A stretch of DNA of 64,000 nt from NCBI RefSeq assembly GCF_002288265.1, contig NZ_CP016778.1:806001-870000 (forward strand), read 5' to 3'. Source of the DNA: Candidatus Planktophila versatilis (GTDB taxonomy: Bacteria > Actinomycetota > Actinomycetes > Nanopelagicales > Nanopelagicaceae). A program made the position numbers and the translations under genes. The stretch's first letter is position 1, and each line of letters starts with the position of its first letter. Positions 49,543 through 58,214 of this stretch are shown here, piece after piece. The notes under the pieces are model-generated. The model saw only the letters and a program-made list of their open reading frames with translations. It had not been told where the DNA came from and searched no databases.

Positions 49543-50970
49543 TTACGCGTTGAGGTTGCTCATCACATGCTTGATGCGGGTGTAATCCTCAAAGCCATAG
49601 CTGGAGAGATCCTTGCCATATCCACTGCGCTTGAAACCACCATGTGGCATCTCCGCCACCAGTGGGATGTGGGTATTAATCCAGACGCATCCGAAGTCAA
49701 AGGCCTTAGCCATCCGCATTGCGCGAGCATGGTCTTTGGTCCAGACCGAAGATGCCAGGCCGTAATCAACGCCATTGGCCATCGCCACCGCCTCTGCCTC
49801 ATCGCCAAACTTCTGAATGGTAATTACTGGCCCAAAGATTTCAGATTGAATCAACTCATCACTCTGCTTCAGATCTGCAATGACCGTAGGTGCGATGAAG
49901 TAGCCAGCTAATCCAGTAGGCGCTCCCCCTGCCACAACCCGAGCATGTGATGGCACGCGGGAGATAAAGCCACTGACCCGGTCAAACTGGTTCTTATTAT
50001 TTACCGGCCCCACTAAGACATCTTCTGAAGGCATACCCATAGCAATCTGATTTGTGGCTTGATCGGCTAATAACTTCACCATCTCGTCATACACCCCGGC
50101 TTGCACAAGCACGCGAGTAGCCGCAGTGCAATCTTGTCCGGCGTTAAAAAATCCGGCGATAGCAATTCCTTCTGCCGCAGCTGCTAAATCAGCATCGTTA
50201 AAGACAACAACGGGTGCCTTGCCGCCGAGTTCTAAGTGAACGCGCTTAAGTGATTTGGCAGCCCCTGCTGCAACTTCCATACCTGCGCGCACCGACCCGG
50301 TAATAGAGACCATGGCAGGAGTTGGGTGATCAACTAGTAGCGCACCAGTTTCACGTTCACCAGTGACCACATTGATCACGCCATCAGGTAAGAACTCACT
50401 CATGATCTGTGCCATAAAGACAGTCGATGCTGGTGTGGTATCACTTGGCTTCAATACAACGGTATTTCCAGCTGCAATAGCTGGTGCCCATTTCCACACT
50501 GCCATCATCATGGGGTAATTCCACGGAGTTACTTGAGCGCAGACTCCCACCGGCTCGCGGCGAATAAATGAGGTCATCCCCTTCATATATTCACCGGCCG
50601 ATTTACCTTCCAAATTACGAGCAGCACCAGCAAAGAAGCGAATCTGATCCACCATCGGTGGAACTTCCTCCGATGCGGTAAGCCCCACAGGCTTGCCGCA
50701 GTTCTCTGATTCAATGGCAACAAACTCATCTGCTCTAGATTCAATGGCATCGGCAATTTTAAGCAAAGCTTTCTGGCGCTCAGATGGTGTGGAATCTCGC
50801 CAATCAACAAAAGCGGCACTTGCTGCCTTCATCGCCTTATCAATATCGGCAGCGTTTGATTTAGGAGCGGTGGCAAAAGGCTGGGCAGTAGCCGGGTTAA
50901 TCAGGGTTGTGACTTCACCCGATGCGCTATCAACTGATTTTCCATTGATGAAATTCTGTAACTTCTTCAC
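49543..50970 (-). CDS. patD: Gamma-aminobutyraldehyde dehydrogenase
   Basis: An NAD-dependent aldehyde dehydrogenase that, by family and position, would oxidise 4-aminobutanal (from putrescine) to GABA. The 475-residue protein has the PWNYP segment with Asn151, Glu247 in LELGGKAP and catalytic Cys281 in GQDCTAATR. It lies immediately upstream of potD and 3 nt after the DinB-like gene, with GTG as start. The aminotransferase that would feed it is not in the window. Confidence 0.9.
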   Translation of the reverse strand: MKKLQNFINGKSVDSASGEVTTLINPATAQPFATAPKSNAADIDKAMKAASAAFVDWRDSTPSERQKALLKIADAIESRADEFVAIESENCGKPVGLTASEEVPPMVDQIRFFAGAARNLEGKSAGEYMKGMTSFIRREPVGVCAQVTPWNYPMMMAVWKWAPAIAAGNTVVLKPSDTTPASTVFMAQIMSEFLPDGVINVVTGERETGALLVDHPTPAMVSITGSVRAGMEVAAGAAKSLKRVHLELGGKAPVVVFNDADLAAAAEGIAIAGFFNAGQDCTAATRVLVQAGVYDEMVKLLADQATNQIAMGMPSEDVLVGPVNNKNQFDRVSGFISRVPSHARVVAGGAPTGLAGYFIAPTVIADLKQSDELIQSEIFGPVITIQKFGDEAEAVAMANGVDYGLASSVWTKDHARAMRMAKAFDFGCVWINTHIPLVAEMPHGGFKRSGYGKDLSSYGFEDYTRIKHVMSNLNA

Positions 50971-50973
50971 TTC

Positions 50974-51444
50974 TTATGCCTGACCCTTCGTTGCCCTAAC
51001 CATCTGATCACCATGATCATATGGATGCTTTGTATACGCCTCTAGCCATCTGGCCACAGTGAATTTACCTGATTCGCTATGCTCGCCAAACTTCTCTAAA
51101 TCACTTTCCTCTAAGCGCTTCACTAAATCTAGTGAACTTGCCCGCACTGCGGCATAGACAGCGATTGCGTTTGCAACCGGCGCGTCAACATAACCAAGCT
51201 TTGCTTCATTAGCCCAGGCACCTTCGTCATATCCTTGAATAATCGAGCCCTCTGGCTCGGCAATCAGCCTGCGCAAGCGGGCATAAGACTGGGCTTCCGA
51301 ATCTGCCATGTGATGAATACATTGGCGAGCAGACCATTCATTTTCTGCGTGCACATCCAACAATTCTGGAGTTAGCGCCCGCGCTAAGTTAAGAAAATAC
51401 TGACTGGCTGCCTCATAGGCCGCTGCTGCTTCCTTCATATCCAT
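50974..51444 (-). CDS. DinB-family putative metal-dependent protein
   Basis: A 156-residue four-helix protein of the DinB/YfiT superfamily. Metal-binding histidines are probable in ARQCIHHMADSE (near 45) and HPYDHGDQM (near 142). Members include thiol transferases for mycothiol or bacillithiol, but the substrate here is unknown. TAGTAT lies 6 nt before the ATG with no ribosome binding site. It lies between rlmN and the aldehyde dehydrogenase. Confidence 0.82.
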   Translation of the reverse strand: MDMKEAAAAYEAASQYFLNLARALTPELLDVHAENEWSARQCIHHMADSEAQSYARLRRLIAEPEGSIIQGYDEGAWANEAKLGYVDAPVANAIAVYAAVRASSLDLVKRLEESDLEKFGEHSESGKFTVARWLEAYTKHPYDHGDQMVRATKGQA

Positions 51445-51450
51445 ATCGGG

Positions 51451-51456
51451 ATACTA
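51451..51456 (-). promoter_or_regulatory. Candidate -10 box for the leaderless DinB-like gene
   Basis: TAGTAT on the minus strand, exactly 6 nt before the ATG, in the 13-nt spacer after rlmN. Confidence 0.48.
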
Positions 51457-51457
51457 G

Positions 51458-52579
51458 TTAAATCTTCTCCTTCTCGCTAGCGGCCAACTGACCACAAGCT
51501 CCATCAATTTCTCGGCCACGAGTATCTCTCACCGTTACCGGAACACCGTAAGACTCAAGAATTCGCACAAATTCTGCTTCATCTTCCCGCCTTGAAGCGG
51601 TCCACTTAGATCCGGGGGTTGGATTCAGCGGAATCAAATTCACGTGAGCATTGCGATTCTTCAGCAATCTTCCCAATAAATCTGAACGCCAAGATTGATC
51701 GTTGATATCGCGAATAAGTGCGTACTCAATCGAGTAGCGGCGACCCGTCTTCTTCTCATAGGCATCGGCTGCCGCAAGTACTTCACGAACATTAAACCGA
51801 TTATTAATTGGCACAAGTGAATCGCGGAGTTCATCATCAGGTGTGTGAAGTGAAACAGCTAAGGTGCAATTAATCCCTTCATCCGTCAGTTTTTCGATTC
51901 CTGGAACAAGGCCAACGGTAGAGACAACTACTGAACGAGCAGAGATGCCAAGGCCATCAGGGTTGGGGTCAGTGATGTTACGCAGCGTGCGCACCACTGC
52001 CTTGTAGTTAGCAAGTGGTTCACCCATTCCCATAAAGACAATATTGGAAAGTCTTGTGGGTCCTCCTGGCAGCTCACCATTGGCACAGGCCCGAGCTGCG
52101 GCAACGATTTGGTCTGTTATTTCTGCCGCCGATAAATTGCGAGTAAGGCCAGCTTGGCCCGTGGCACAGAATGGACAGTTCATGCCACATCCTGCTTGGG
52201 ATGAAATGCAGACTGTTGTGCGATCTGTGTAACGCATCAATACTGATTCGACGAGAACTCCATCGTGTAACTTCCACAAGTCTTTGCGAGTCATGCCACC
52301 ATCGGTCGTGCGAGTGGTCACTAGCTCAATCATCTTTGGCGTCAGTGCATCAGCAATTACTTGGCGCTCGGCTGCCGGGATATCAGACCAATCATCGGGT
52401 GTGTGAGACAGATGAGAGAAGTAATGCGTTGCAACTTGAGCTGCGCGAAATGGTTGAAAACCAAGTTCCTTCGCCCATGCTTTTCTATCAGCCGGTGCCA
52501 GATCAGCTAAATGCTTCGGAGCCTTCTTGCGTTGTACTGGCTCATCAAAGACTAATTTCAACTCTGAATTAGTTGTCAT
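51458..52579 (-). CDS. rlmN: 23S rRNA (adenine2503-C2)-methyltransferase RlmN
   Basis: RlmN is a radical-SAM enzyme that methylates A2503 of 23S rRNA and A37 of some tRNAs. The 373-residue protein has the cluster motif C131-C135-C138 (CGMNCPFC), [23 protein letters not shown] and a late Cys near the C-terminus (GACGQLA) matching the second catalytic Cys. It overlaps cdsA by ATGA. Confidence 0.96.
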   Translation of the reverse strand: MTTNSELKLVFDEPVQRKKAPKHLADLAPADRKAWAKELGFQPFRAAQVATHYFSHLSHTPDDWSDIPAAERQVIADALTPKMIELVTTRTTDGGMTRKDLWKLHDGVLVESVLMRYTDRTTVCISSQAGCGMNCPFCATGQAGLTRNLSAAEITDQIVAAARACANGELPGGPTRLSNIVFMGMGEPLANYKAVVRTLRNITDPNPDGLGISARSVVVSTVGLVPGIEKLTDEGINCTLAVSLHTPDDELRDSLVPINNRFNVREVLAAADAYEKKTGRRYSIEYALIRDINDQSWRSDLLGRLLKNRNAHVNLIPLNPTPGSKWTASRREDEAEFVRILESYGVPVTVRDTRGREIDGACGQLAASEKEKI

Positions 52580-53436
52580 ATCAGACCTGAATCTTGCGCA
52601 CGTCGCACAATTTCAAGTGCGAGCCACAAGGCAGGTGCGGCAAAGAGAACTGAATCTAGGCGATCCATAACTCCCCCATGTCCAGGCAGAAGAGTTCCCA
52701 TATCTTTAATGGCAACATCTCGCTTCAGTGCAGATTCAATGAGATCTCCGGCCGTTGCGGTAAAGACGGTGAGCACGCCAGCTGCTGCACCTAACCACCA
52801 ATCAGAATCCATAATGTAACGAAAAGCGAGTGAACCACCGATTACCGTAAAGATCAGAGAGCCAACAAGACCTTCAATAGTCTTCTTCGGGCTGATCTTT
52901 GGTGCAAGAGGACGCTTACCGATCAGAACTCCGGTCAGATAAGCAAAGGTGTCGTTGCACGAAACCAGAATGACGAAGGTCATTACGCGCTCAAGTCCGT
53001 TATAGGGGCGAGCCAGCAGAATCAAGAATCCAGCCAAAAATGGTAGATAGATAAGAGCCAGTGCTGAAGCTGAAGCAGTCTTGACGAAGTTTTCAGTTCC
53101 ACGCGGTAGCAAGAGAACTAGTAATGCTGGGAAGGAGATTGCGGTTGCAACAGCTAAACCAGAGACTCCCCCAAGCCAGGTTGATGCACACAGTGCAATC
53201 GAGGCGGTAGTTAAGGACCAGAGTGGAATGTGAATATCTACGGCGGTAAAGGCGCGATTGATCTCACGGATTCCAAGAATGACTGCGCCAGTAACTAGAA
53301 CAGCAAATAGAACTCGGAAGGTTGAAAGTGATAACCAGACAAGGAGAAGGATTCCCAGGCTGACCAGGATGGAGGGCAGAAGTTTTCGACCAGCGCGCTT
53401 ATTAATAGCCTCGTTAATCGAATGTAAATCAGACAC
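52576..53436 (-). CDS. cdsA: Phosphatidate cytidylyltransferase
   Basis: CdsA makes CDP-diacylglycerol, the substrate of PgsA. The 286-residue protein has about eight hydrophobic segments and the family signature near the C-terminus ([17 protein letters not shown]), with SAFKR-like [12 protein letters not shown] before it. The start is GTG. It follows frr, the standard pyrH-frr-cdsA order. Confidence 0.95.
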   Translation of the reverse strand: MSDLHSINEAINKRAGRKLLPSILVSLGILLLVWLSLSTFRVLFAVLVTGAVILGIREINRAFTAVDIHIPLWSLTTASIALCASTWLGGVSGLAVATAISFPALLVLLLPRGTENFVKTASASALALIYLPFLAGFLILLARPYNGLERVMTFVILVSCNDTFAYLTGVLIGKRPLAPKISPKKTIEGLVGSLIFTVIGGSLAFRYIMDSDWWLGAAAGVLTVFTATAGDLIESALKRDVAIKDMGTLLPGHGGVMDRLDSVLFAAPALWLALEIVRRAQDSGLI

Positions 53437-53459
53437 GGTAAGTGAGCCCCAAGGAAGTC

Positions 53460-54023
53460 TTAGACTTCTAGAAGCTCAGCCTCCTTATGCTTTAAAAGCT
53501 CATCAATCTTGGCCACATGATCTGATGTGATCTTCTCAAGCTCTTTCTCACCACGACTTAAATCATCTTTTCCAATATCGCCATCTTTTTCTAACTTCTC
53601 CATCAATTCTTTTGCAGTGCGGCGGATATTGCGCACGGAAATCTTTGAATCCTCCGCCTTAGTCTTTGCCACCTTGATGTAATCCTTACGGCGCTCCTCC
53701 GTTAACTGCGGAAAGCTCACTCGAATCACTGCGCCATCGGAAGCTGGGTTGACGCCCAAATCTGATTCCCGGATTGCTTTTTCAATTGAGGCACTTGCGC
53801 CCTTATCAAAGGGAGAGATGATTGCCATCCGTGATTCCGGGATCTGAATAGAGGCAAGCTGTGAAAGTGGAGTGTAGGTACCGTAGTAATCGACCATGAT
53901 CTTGTTAAACATGGCAGGGTGAGCACGGCCGGTGCGAATAGCGCCAAAGTCATCTTTGGCAACTTCCACAGCCTTATTCATCTTCTCGGTCGCTTCATGA
54001 AGTGCGCTGGTTACATCTGCCAT
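53460..54023 (-). CDS. frr: Ribosome recycling factor
   Basis: RRF splits post-termination ribosomes with EF-G. The 187-residue protein has FGAIRTGRAHPAMFNKIMV in its three-helix bundle and the hinge-following FPQLTEERRKDYIKVAK. AAGGAG precedes the ATG. A perfect odd palindrome, GAAGTCT-T-AGACTTC at 53454-53468, surrounds its stop codon. Confidence 0.97.
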   Translation of the reverse strand: MADVTSALHEATEKMNKAVEVAKDDFGAIRTGRAHPAMFNKIMVDYYGTYTPLSQLASIQIPESRMAIISPFDKGASASIEKAIRESDLGVNPASDGAVIRVSFPQLTEERRKDYIKVAKTKAEDSKISVRNIRRTAKELMEKLEKDGDIGKDDLSRGEKELEKITSDHVAKIDELLKHKEAELLEV

Positions 54024-54051
54024 GGTCTGTGCTCCTTATGTATCTCTCGTT

Positions 54052-54774
54052 CTAAGAAACGAGAGTTCCAATCTTTTCACCACGTACTGCGCGGCCAATA
54101 TTTCCATTGGTCATCAAGTCAAAGACCACGATAGGTAGGTGGTTCTCGCGACATAAGCTAAATGCGGCAGCATCGGCTACTGCCAGTGACTTCTGCAAGA
54201 CTTCATCATAAGAAATCGTGTCAAACATTGTGGCGCTCTTATCTTTCCGTGGATCTGCGTTATAAACGCCATCGACGCCAGATTTTGCAAGCAGGAGCGC
54301 TCCTGCTCCTATTTCAAGTGCGCGCTGGGCGGCAACGGTATCTGTTGTAAAGAACGGCATTCCGGCACCTGCACCAAAGATCACTACGCGACCCTTTTCC
54401 AGGTGGCGAATAGCACGGCGTGGAACATATGGCTCAGCAACTTGACCCATAGCAATAGCAGTTTGAACGCGAGTATCAACGCCCTCTTTTTCCAGGAAGT
54501 CTTGCAGTGCTAAACAGTTCATCACTGTGCCGAGCATTCCCATGTAGTCAGCGCGAGAGCGCTCCATGCCACGCTCAGATAGTTCGGCGCCCCGGAAGAA
54601 ATTACCGCCACCGACAACAATGGCGATTTGAACTCCACTGCGAACTACATCTGCAATCTGTTTTGCCACATCTGCTAAGACATCGGGATCAACACCGATG
54701 CCCTTATTGCCTCCGAAAACTTCGCCAGAAAGCTTAAGGAGCACCCGCTGATACGTTCCTCTTGTACCTGGCAT
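54052..54774 (-). CDS. pyrH: Uridylate kinase
   Basis: PyrH phosphorylates UMP to UDP. The 240-residue hexameric-type kinase has [13 protein letters not shown] (10-22), [10 protein letters not shown] and a [19 protein letters not shown] loop that binds UMP. GAGGGGAG precedes the ATG. It is between tsf and frr. A perfect 8-1-8 palindrome, TAAATCCT-T-AGGATTTA at 54802-54818, fills the tsf-pyrH spacer. Confidence 0.97.
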   Translation of the reverse strand: MPGTRGTYQRVLLKLSGEVFGGNKGIGVDPDVLADVAKQIADVVRSGVQIAIVVGGGNFFRGAELSERGMERSRADYMGMLGTVMNCLALQDFLEKEGVDTRVQTAIAMGQVAEPYVPRRAIRHLEKGRVVIFGAGAGMPFFTTDTVAAQRALEIGAGALLLAKSGVDGVYNADPRKDKSATMFDTISYDEVLQKSLAVADAAAFSLCRENHLPIVVFDLMTNGNIGRAVRGEKIGTLVS

Positions 54775-54820
54775 TGGTGCTCCCCTCGCTCTACTTCGTT
54801 TTAAATCCTTAGGATTTAGT

Positions 54821-55648
54821 TTACTGACCTACGCGGAAACGGTGGAATGCCTTGACGGCGGTTCCTGCCTCATCGAGGATCTGCTTCACGGTCTTCTTGG
54901 CATCCTTAGCAAAAGCCTGCTCGATAAGTGAAACTTCCTTCACAAAACCAGTAACGCGGCCTTCGATAATCTTTGAAAGTGAAGCCTCTGGCTTACCTTC
55001 TGCGCGAGCTGTCTCCTCAGCTAGTCGACGCTCAGTTTCAATGAGGTCTGCTGGAACATCTTCGCGATTAACAAAACGTGGTGCAAATGCTGCGATGTGC
55101 TGTGCCACATCTTTACCTACTTCTGCTGCTTCCTTCGCAAGTGAGACTAGAACGCCAACCTGTGGTGGCAAATCTGGACTTGTCTTGTGAAGATAAAGTC
55201 CAACTGGACCTTGGATTACCGCAACGTTGCGAATTTCAATCTTCTCACCCAGCGTGGCATTTCCTTCATCAATCACAGACTGCACGGTCTTGCCGTTAGC
55301 CATCGTTGATGCCAGGAATGTTGCCACATCTGCTGACTTAGCAGAAAGCAGGTGCTCGATCATTTCATCGCCAAGTGCGATAAAACGCTCGCCCTTTGCC
55401 ACGAAGTCTGTCTCGCAGTTCAGTTCTAGCATGACGCCAACGTCACCTGAAACCTTTGCCACGACCAAACCATTTGAAGTTAAACGACCTTCGCGCTTGG
55501 TAACGCCCTTTTGTCCCTTAACCCGAATGATTTCAACAGCCTTGTCATAATCACCGTCTGCTTCATCAAGTGCCTTCTTGCAATCGAGCATTCCTGCTGC
55601 AGTTGCTTCGCGAAGGCGCTTTACATCATTTGCTGAATAGTTAGCCAA
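54821..55648 (-). CDS. tsf: Elongation factor Ts
   Basis: EF-Ts recycles EF-Tu. The 275-residue protein has [19 protein letters not shown], the [10 protein letters not shown] core (GxxTDFV motif) and a C-terminal coiled-coil/dimerisation region. The start is TTG 55646-55648, 5 nt after the rpsB stop; the GTGGAGG at the rpsB end can serve as its ribosome binding site. Confidence 0.96.
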   Translation of the reverse strand: MANYSANDVKRLREATAAGMLDCKKALDEADGDYDKAVEIIRVKGQKGVTKREGRLTSNGLVVAKVSGDVGVMLELNCETDFVAKGERFIALGDEMIEHLLSAKSADVATFLASTMANGKTVQSVIDEGNATLGEKIEIRNVAVIQGPVGLYLHKTSPDLPPQVGVLVSLAKEAAEVGKDVAQHIAAFAPRFVNREDVPADLIETERRLAEETARAEGKPEASLSKIIEGRVTGFVKEVSLIEQAFAKDAKKTVKQILDEAGTAVKAFHRFRVGQ

Positions 55649-55653
55649 TTTAC

Positions 55654-56448
55654 TTATGCCTCCACTGGTGCATCGGTTGCTGGTGCTGATGCTTGCAGGA
55701 TCTCTGTCTCAAGAGCTTCTGCTGCTGCAGCCTCTGCAGTTGCAACTGGAGCTGGCGCAGCTGCGGTGCGAGCCTTTAGGCCCTCAACAATTGCATCAGT
55801 GATCACGCGAGTAAGTAACTCGATTGAACGAATCGCATCATCATTACCTGGGATCTTGAAATCAACTTCATCTGGATCACAGTTGGTATCAAGGATGGCA
55901 ATGACAGGAATGCCAAGCTTCTTAGCTTCAGCAACTGCTAGGTGCTCCTTCTTGGTATCGACAACCCAGATTGCGGAAGGCAACTTAGTCATGTGACGAA
56001 TACCGTCGAGGTTCTTAAATAGTTTTTCGCGCTCACGGCGAAGAACAAGAAGTTCTTTCTTTGTGAGCAAGAGGTCATTTGCTGTCTCAAGTGCTTCTAG
56101 TTCTTTCAGACGCTGAATACGCTTATAGACAGTTGGGAAGTTTGTGAGCATTCCACCTAACCAGCGCTCAGTAACGGTTGGCATGCCAACGCGAGCTGCT
56201 TGATCGATGATTGGCTTGTGAGCCTGCTTCTTTGTTCCCACGAATAAGACGTGGCCACCCTTAGCAACAGTGTCCTTAACGAAAGCGTATGCAGAGTCGA
56301 TAAGTGCAAGTGATTGCTGGATGTCGATGATGTAGATGCCATTGCGTTCGGTGAAAATAAAACGCTTCATCTTTGGATTCCAACGACGAGTCTGGTGTCC
56401 GAAGTGGACTCCGCTGTCGAGGAGTTCGCGCATTGTTACAACTGCCAT
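55654..56448 (-). CDS. rpsB: 30S ribosomal protein S2
   Basis: The 264-residue S2 begins [19 protein letters not shown], followed by [12 protein letters not shown] and the family's [19 protein letters not shown]. An Ala/Glu-rich C-terminal tail is present. The start is ATG 56446-56448 with AAGGAG 9 nt upstream; an earlier in-frame start is rejected because it includes the ribosome binding site. The 245-nt leader is strongly structured. Confidence 0.97.
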   Translation of the reverse strand: MAVVTMRELLDSGVHFGHQTRRWNPKMKRFIFTERNGIYIIDIQQSLALIDSAYAFVKDTVAKGGHVLFVGTKKQAHKPIIDQAARVGMPTVTERWLGGMLTNFPTVYKRIQRLKELEALETANDLLLTKKELLVLRREREKLFKNLDGIRHMTKLPSAIWVVDTKKEHLAVAEAKKLGIPVIAILDTNCDPDEVDFKIPGNDDAIRSIELLTRVITDAIVEGLKARTAAAPAPVATAEAAAAEALETEILQASAPATDAPVEA

Positions 56449-56466
56449 GACGGCACGCTCCTTCTT

Positions 56467-56493
56467 AGGTTTTTGTGCACAGCACAAGAACCT
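56467..56493 (-). promoter_or_regulatory. Stem-loop before the rpsB ribosome binding site
   Basis: AGGTT-x-TTGTGC pairs with GCACAA-x-AACCT (11 bp, one mismatch, 3-nt loop), ending a few bases before the rpsB ribosome binding site. S2 autoregulation through an rpsB leader is known in other bacteria, so a similar role is plausible. Confidence 0.6.
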
Positions 56494-56618
56494 GCTCGGT
56501 TAATGTCTTAACTATTTGCTAAGACCGTCGCACCTACAACGCCGACCAAGTCTTTCGACTAGGACCGAAGTGGCTTGTATTCCCTGAAAAGTCAGTTCAT
56601 ACATAGATGCTGAGATGT

Positions 56619-56638
56619 CACCAGTTTCGCAACTGGTG
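56619..56638 (-). other. Hairpin with GNRA loop in the xerC-rpsB spacer
   Basis: CACCAGTT and AACTGGTG form a perfect 8-bp stem around GCGA on the minus strand. No T tract follows. It lies 56 nt after xerC, and may end the xerC transcript or be part of a long rpsB leader. Confidence 0.5.
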
Positions 56639-56693
56639 CGGGGCAAATCCTACCTGCCGCCAAGGGGTGCAAAATCCACGCCTCATTCACTGG

Positions 56694-57605
56694 CTAAGCG
56701 CGAGGATGAGCCTGCTTAAAGGCTTTCTGCAATCTTTCCGTCGATACATGGGTATAGATCTGGGTAGTGGCAAGGGATGCATGGCCCAATATCTCTTGCA
56801 CGGTGCGAAGGTCAGCCCCTCCTTCTAGTAGATGTGTTGCAGCTGAATGACGAAGTGCATGTGGTCCCATTCGCTCAACACCTTCTAGCGCAGAGAGTGC
56901 TTCATAGACAACGGTGCGAACTGTGCGCTGATCAATGCGCGCACCGCGAGCACCTAAGAAAACAGCTTGGGCTGAGCCACTTCTTGCAATTTCTTCTCTG
57001 CCATTATTTAACCAATCATCTAACGCCTTCATTGCTGGATTACCCAGCGGAATCATGCGCTGCTTATCGCCCTTACCGATCACGCGAATGGTATTGCGCT
57101 GATAATCGATATCGCCAAGGTCTAGTCCGCAGAGTTCTGAAACTCGAGCCCCAGATGCATAGAGAACTTCGACGATGGCACAATCACGCTTGGAAAGTGG
57201 ACTCTCTTCTTCGGCCACGCGCGTGGCAAGTGAATCCATAGCAGTGCTGGCATCACTAACAGTAAGCACATCTGGCAGGGTGCGATGGCCCTTCGGTGTA
57301 GCAAGGGTTGCCCCTATGTCTTTCGTTAGGTAGCCCTTCTTAGCAGCCCACTTAGTAAAGAGGCGGATTGAGACCGCTCTGCGTGAGAGAGTTGTGCGCG
57401 CACCGCCAGTTACTTGTTGGGTTGCCAGCCATGAACGAATATTTGCAATCGTTACCACAGAAATATCTGCCACGCCTTGGCTAGCAAGGCTGTCAAAGAA
57501 ACTAGTGAGATCCCCTAGATAAGCACGAATTGTGTGCACTGAAAGCGTGCGCTCTTTTTCGAGATGGGCGGTGTATTGCGCCATGATTTTCTCGAAGTGT
57601 GACAT
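56694..57605 (-). CDS. xerC: Tyrosine recombinase XerC
   Basis: XerC resolves chromosome dimers at dif with XerD. The 303-residue integrase-fold protein has an N-terminal SAM-like domain (1-105) and the full catalytic set R154, K178, H249, R252, H275 and Tyr284 (YTHVS). TATTCT lies 6 nt before the ATG with no ribosome binding site. Neighbourhood with rpsB supports XerC over XerD. No dif site was found in the window. Confidence 0.93.
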   Translation of the reverse strand: MSHFEKIMAQYTAHLEKERTLSVHTIRAYLGDLTSFFDSLASQGVADISVVTIANIRSWLATQQVTGGARTTLSRRAVSIRLFTKWAAKKGYLTKDIGATLATPKGHRTLPDVLTVSDASTAMDSLATRVAEEESPLSKRDCAIVEVLYASGARVSELCGLDLGDIDYQRNTIRVIGKGDKQRMIPLGNPAMKALDDWLNNGREEIARSGSAQAVFLGARGARIDQRTVRTVVYEALSALEGVERMGPHALRHSAATHLLEGGADLRTVQEILGHASLATTQIYTHVSTERLQKAFKQAHPRA

Positions 57606-57611
57606 AGATTA

Positions 57612-57617
57612 AGAATA
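57612..57617 (-). promoter_or_regulatory. Candidate -10 box for leaderless xerC
   Basis: TATTCT on the minus strand, 6 nt before the xerC ATG; no ribosome binding site is present. Confidence 0.5.
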
Positions 57618-57674
57618 TCTCCCGTAGTCACGATATCCCCGTCATAAACCGATGCGGATAAGCAACATTTGGAC

Positions 57675-57680
57675 TACCGT
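57675..57680 (+). promoter_or_regulatory. Candidate -10 box for the small unknown gene
   Basis: TACCGT, 6 nt before GTG 57687. It supports that start over TTG 57669 and GTG 57681. Confidence 0.33.
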
Positions 57681-57686
57681 GTGAAG

Positions 57687-57926
57687 GTGCGAATCCGGGT
57701 TTCTGAGTCTGTCTCTGTTCCATCTATTTCTCGCAGCGAGAATGGCTCAGTTGAACTCCTGATTAATACCGAGCTCTCCTATGAAGATATCAAGGCATTT
57801 ATGGGAGATTTACTCACCGATGACGAGTACCTGATTTTCTACACCTTATGGGCTGATGATCTATCAGAGCGAAGTTTCATACCGATTGAAGGCACTACTG
57901 ACTTCTTTATTGAAAGCCGTTCATAA
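57687..57926 (+). CDS. Small protein of unknown function
   Basis: I do not recognise this gene. It encodes 79 residues (MRIRVSESVSVPSISRS...), acidic in the second half (LSYEDIKAFMGDLLTDDEYLIF), with alternating beta-type and helical segments and no Cys pair, signal peptide or membrane helix. GTG 57687 is chosen for its TANNNT box at 6 nt; TTG 57669 would give 85 residues. It lies divergent from xerC, and its stop abuts the stop of the small XRE regulator. Composition matches its neighbours. Confidence 0.6.
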   Translation: MRIRVSESVSVPSISRSENGSVELLINTELSYEDIKAFMGDLLTDDEYLIFYTLWADDLSERSFIPIEGTTDFFIESRS

Positions 57927-58178
57927 CTAACGCTTATCTAACGCGCCCAAGACAATCAATAAAGTTTCAGGCGAAACTTCTAGAACCTCACATAGCGGTG
58001 CAATGACATCAATTGATGGCCGGCGATCATGTCGGAAGTAGCGCGAGATAGTTCCGCGATCTAGGCCAACAAGATTGGCAAATTCTTCATAGCTTCGAAT
58101 ATCTAGTTTTTTAAGTCTTTGGGCTAGCCACTCAGAAGACTCGGTCTTGGTATATCTCCTACTGAGCGTTCTGGTCAT
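57927..58178 (-). CDS. Small XRE-family DNA-binding protein
   Basis: An 83-residue protein that is essentially one helix-turn-helix: RSYEEFANLVGLDRGTISRY is the recognition unit, followed by RPSIDVIAPLCEVLEVSPETLL. ATG 58176-58178 is preferred; the frame is open upstream into the cimA end without similarity. TACTTT lies 6 nt before the ATG, and a perfect palindrome sits 21 nt upstream, suggesting autoregulation. It may also sense or affect the cimA run, but that is speculative. Confidence 0.8.
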   Translation of the reverse strand: MTRTLSRRYTKTESSEWLAQRLKKLDIRSYEEFANLVGLDRGTISRYFRHDRRPSIDVIAPLCEVLEVSPETLLIVLGALDKR

Positions 58179-58184
58179 GGGTAA

Positions 58185-58190
58185 AAAGTA
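58185..58190 (-). promoter_or_regulatory. Candidate -10 box for the small XRE gene
   Basis: TACTTT on the minus strand, 6 nt before the ATG, between it and the palindrome at 58199-58214. Confidence 0.4.
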
Positions 58191-58198
58191 CAGGAGGT

Positions 58199-58214
58199 AG
58201 TAGAAATATCTACT
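58199..58214. promoter_or_regulatory. Palindrome upstream of the XRE gene, possible operator
   Basis: AGTAGA-AATA-TCTACT is a perfect 6+4+6 inverted repeat overlapping the cimA stop codon, just upstream of the XRE gene's candidate -10. It fits a binding site for a small dimeric XRE protein. Confidence 0.5.
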
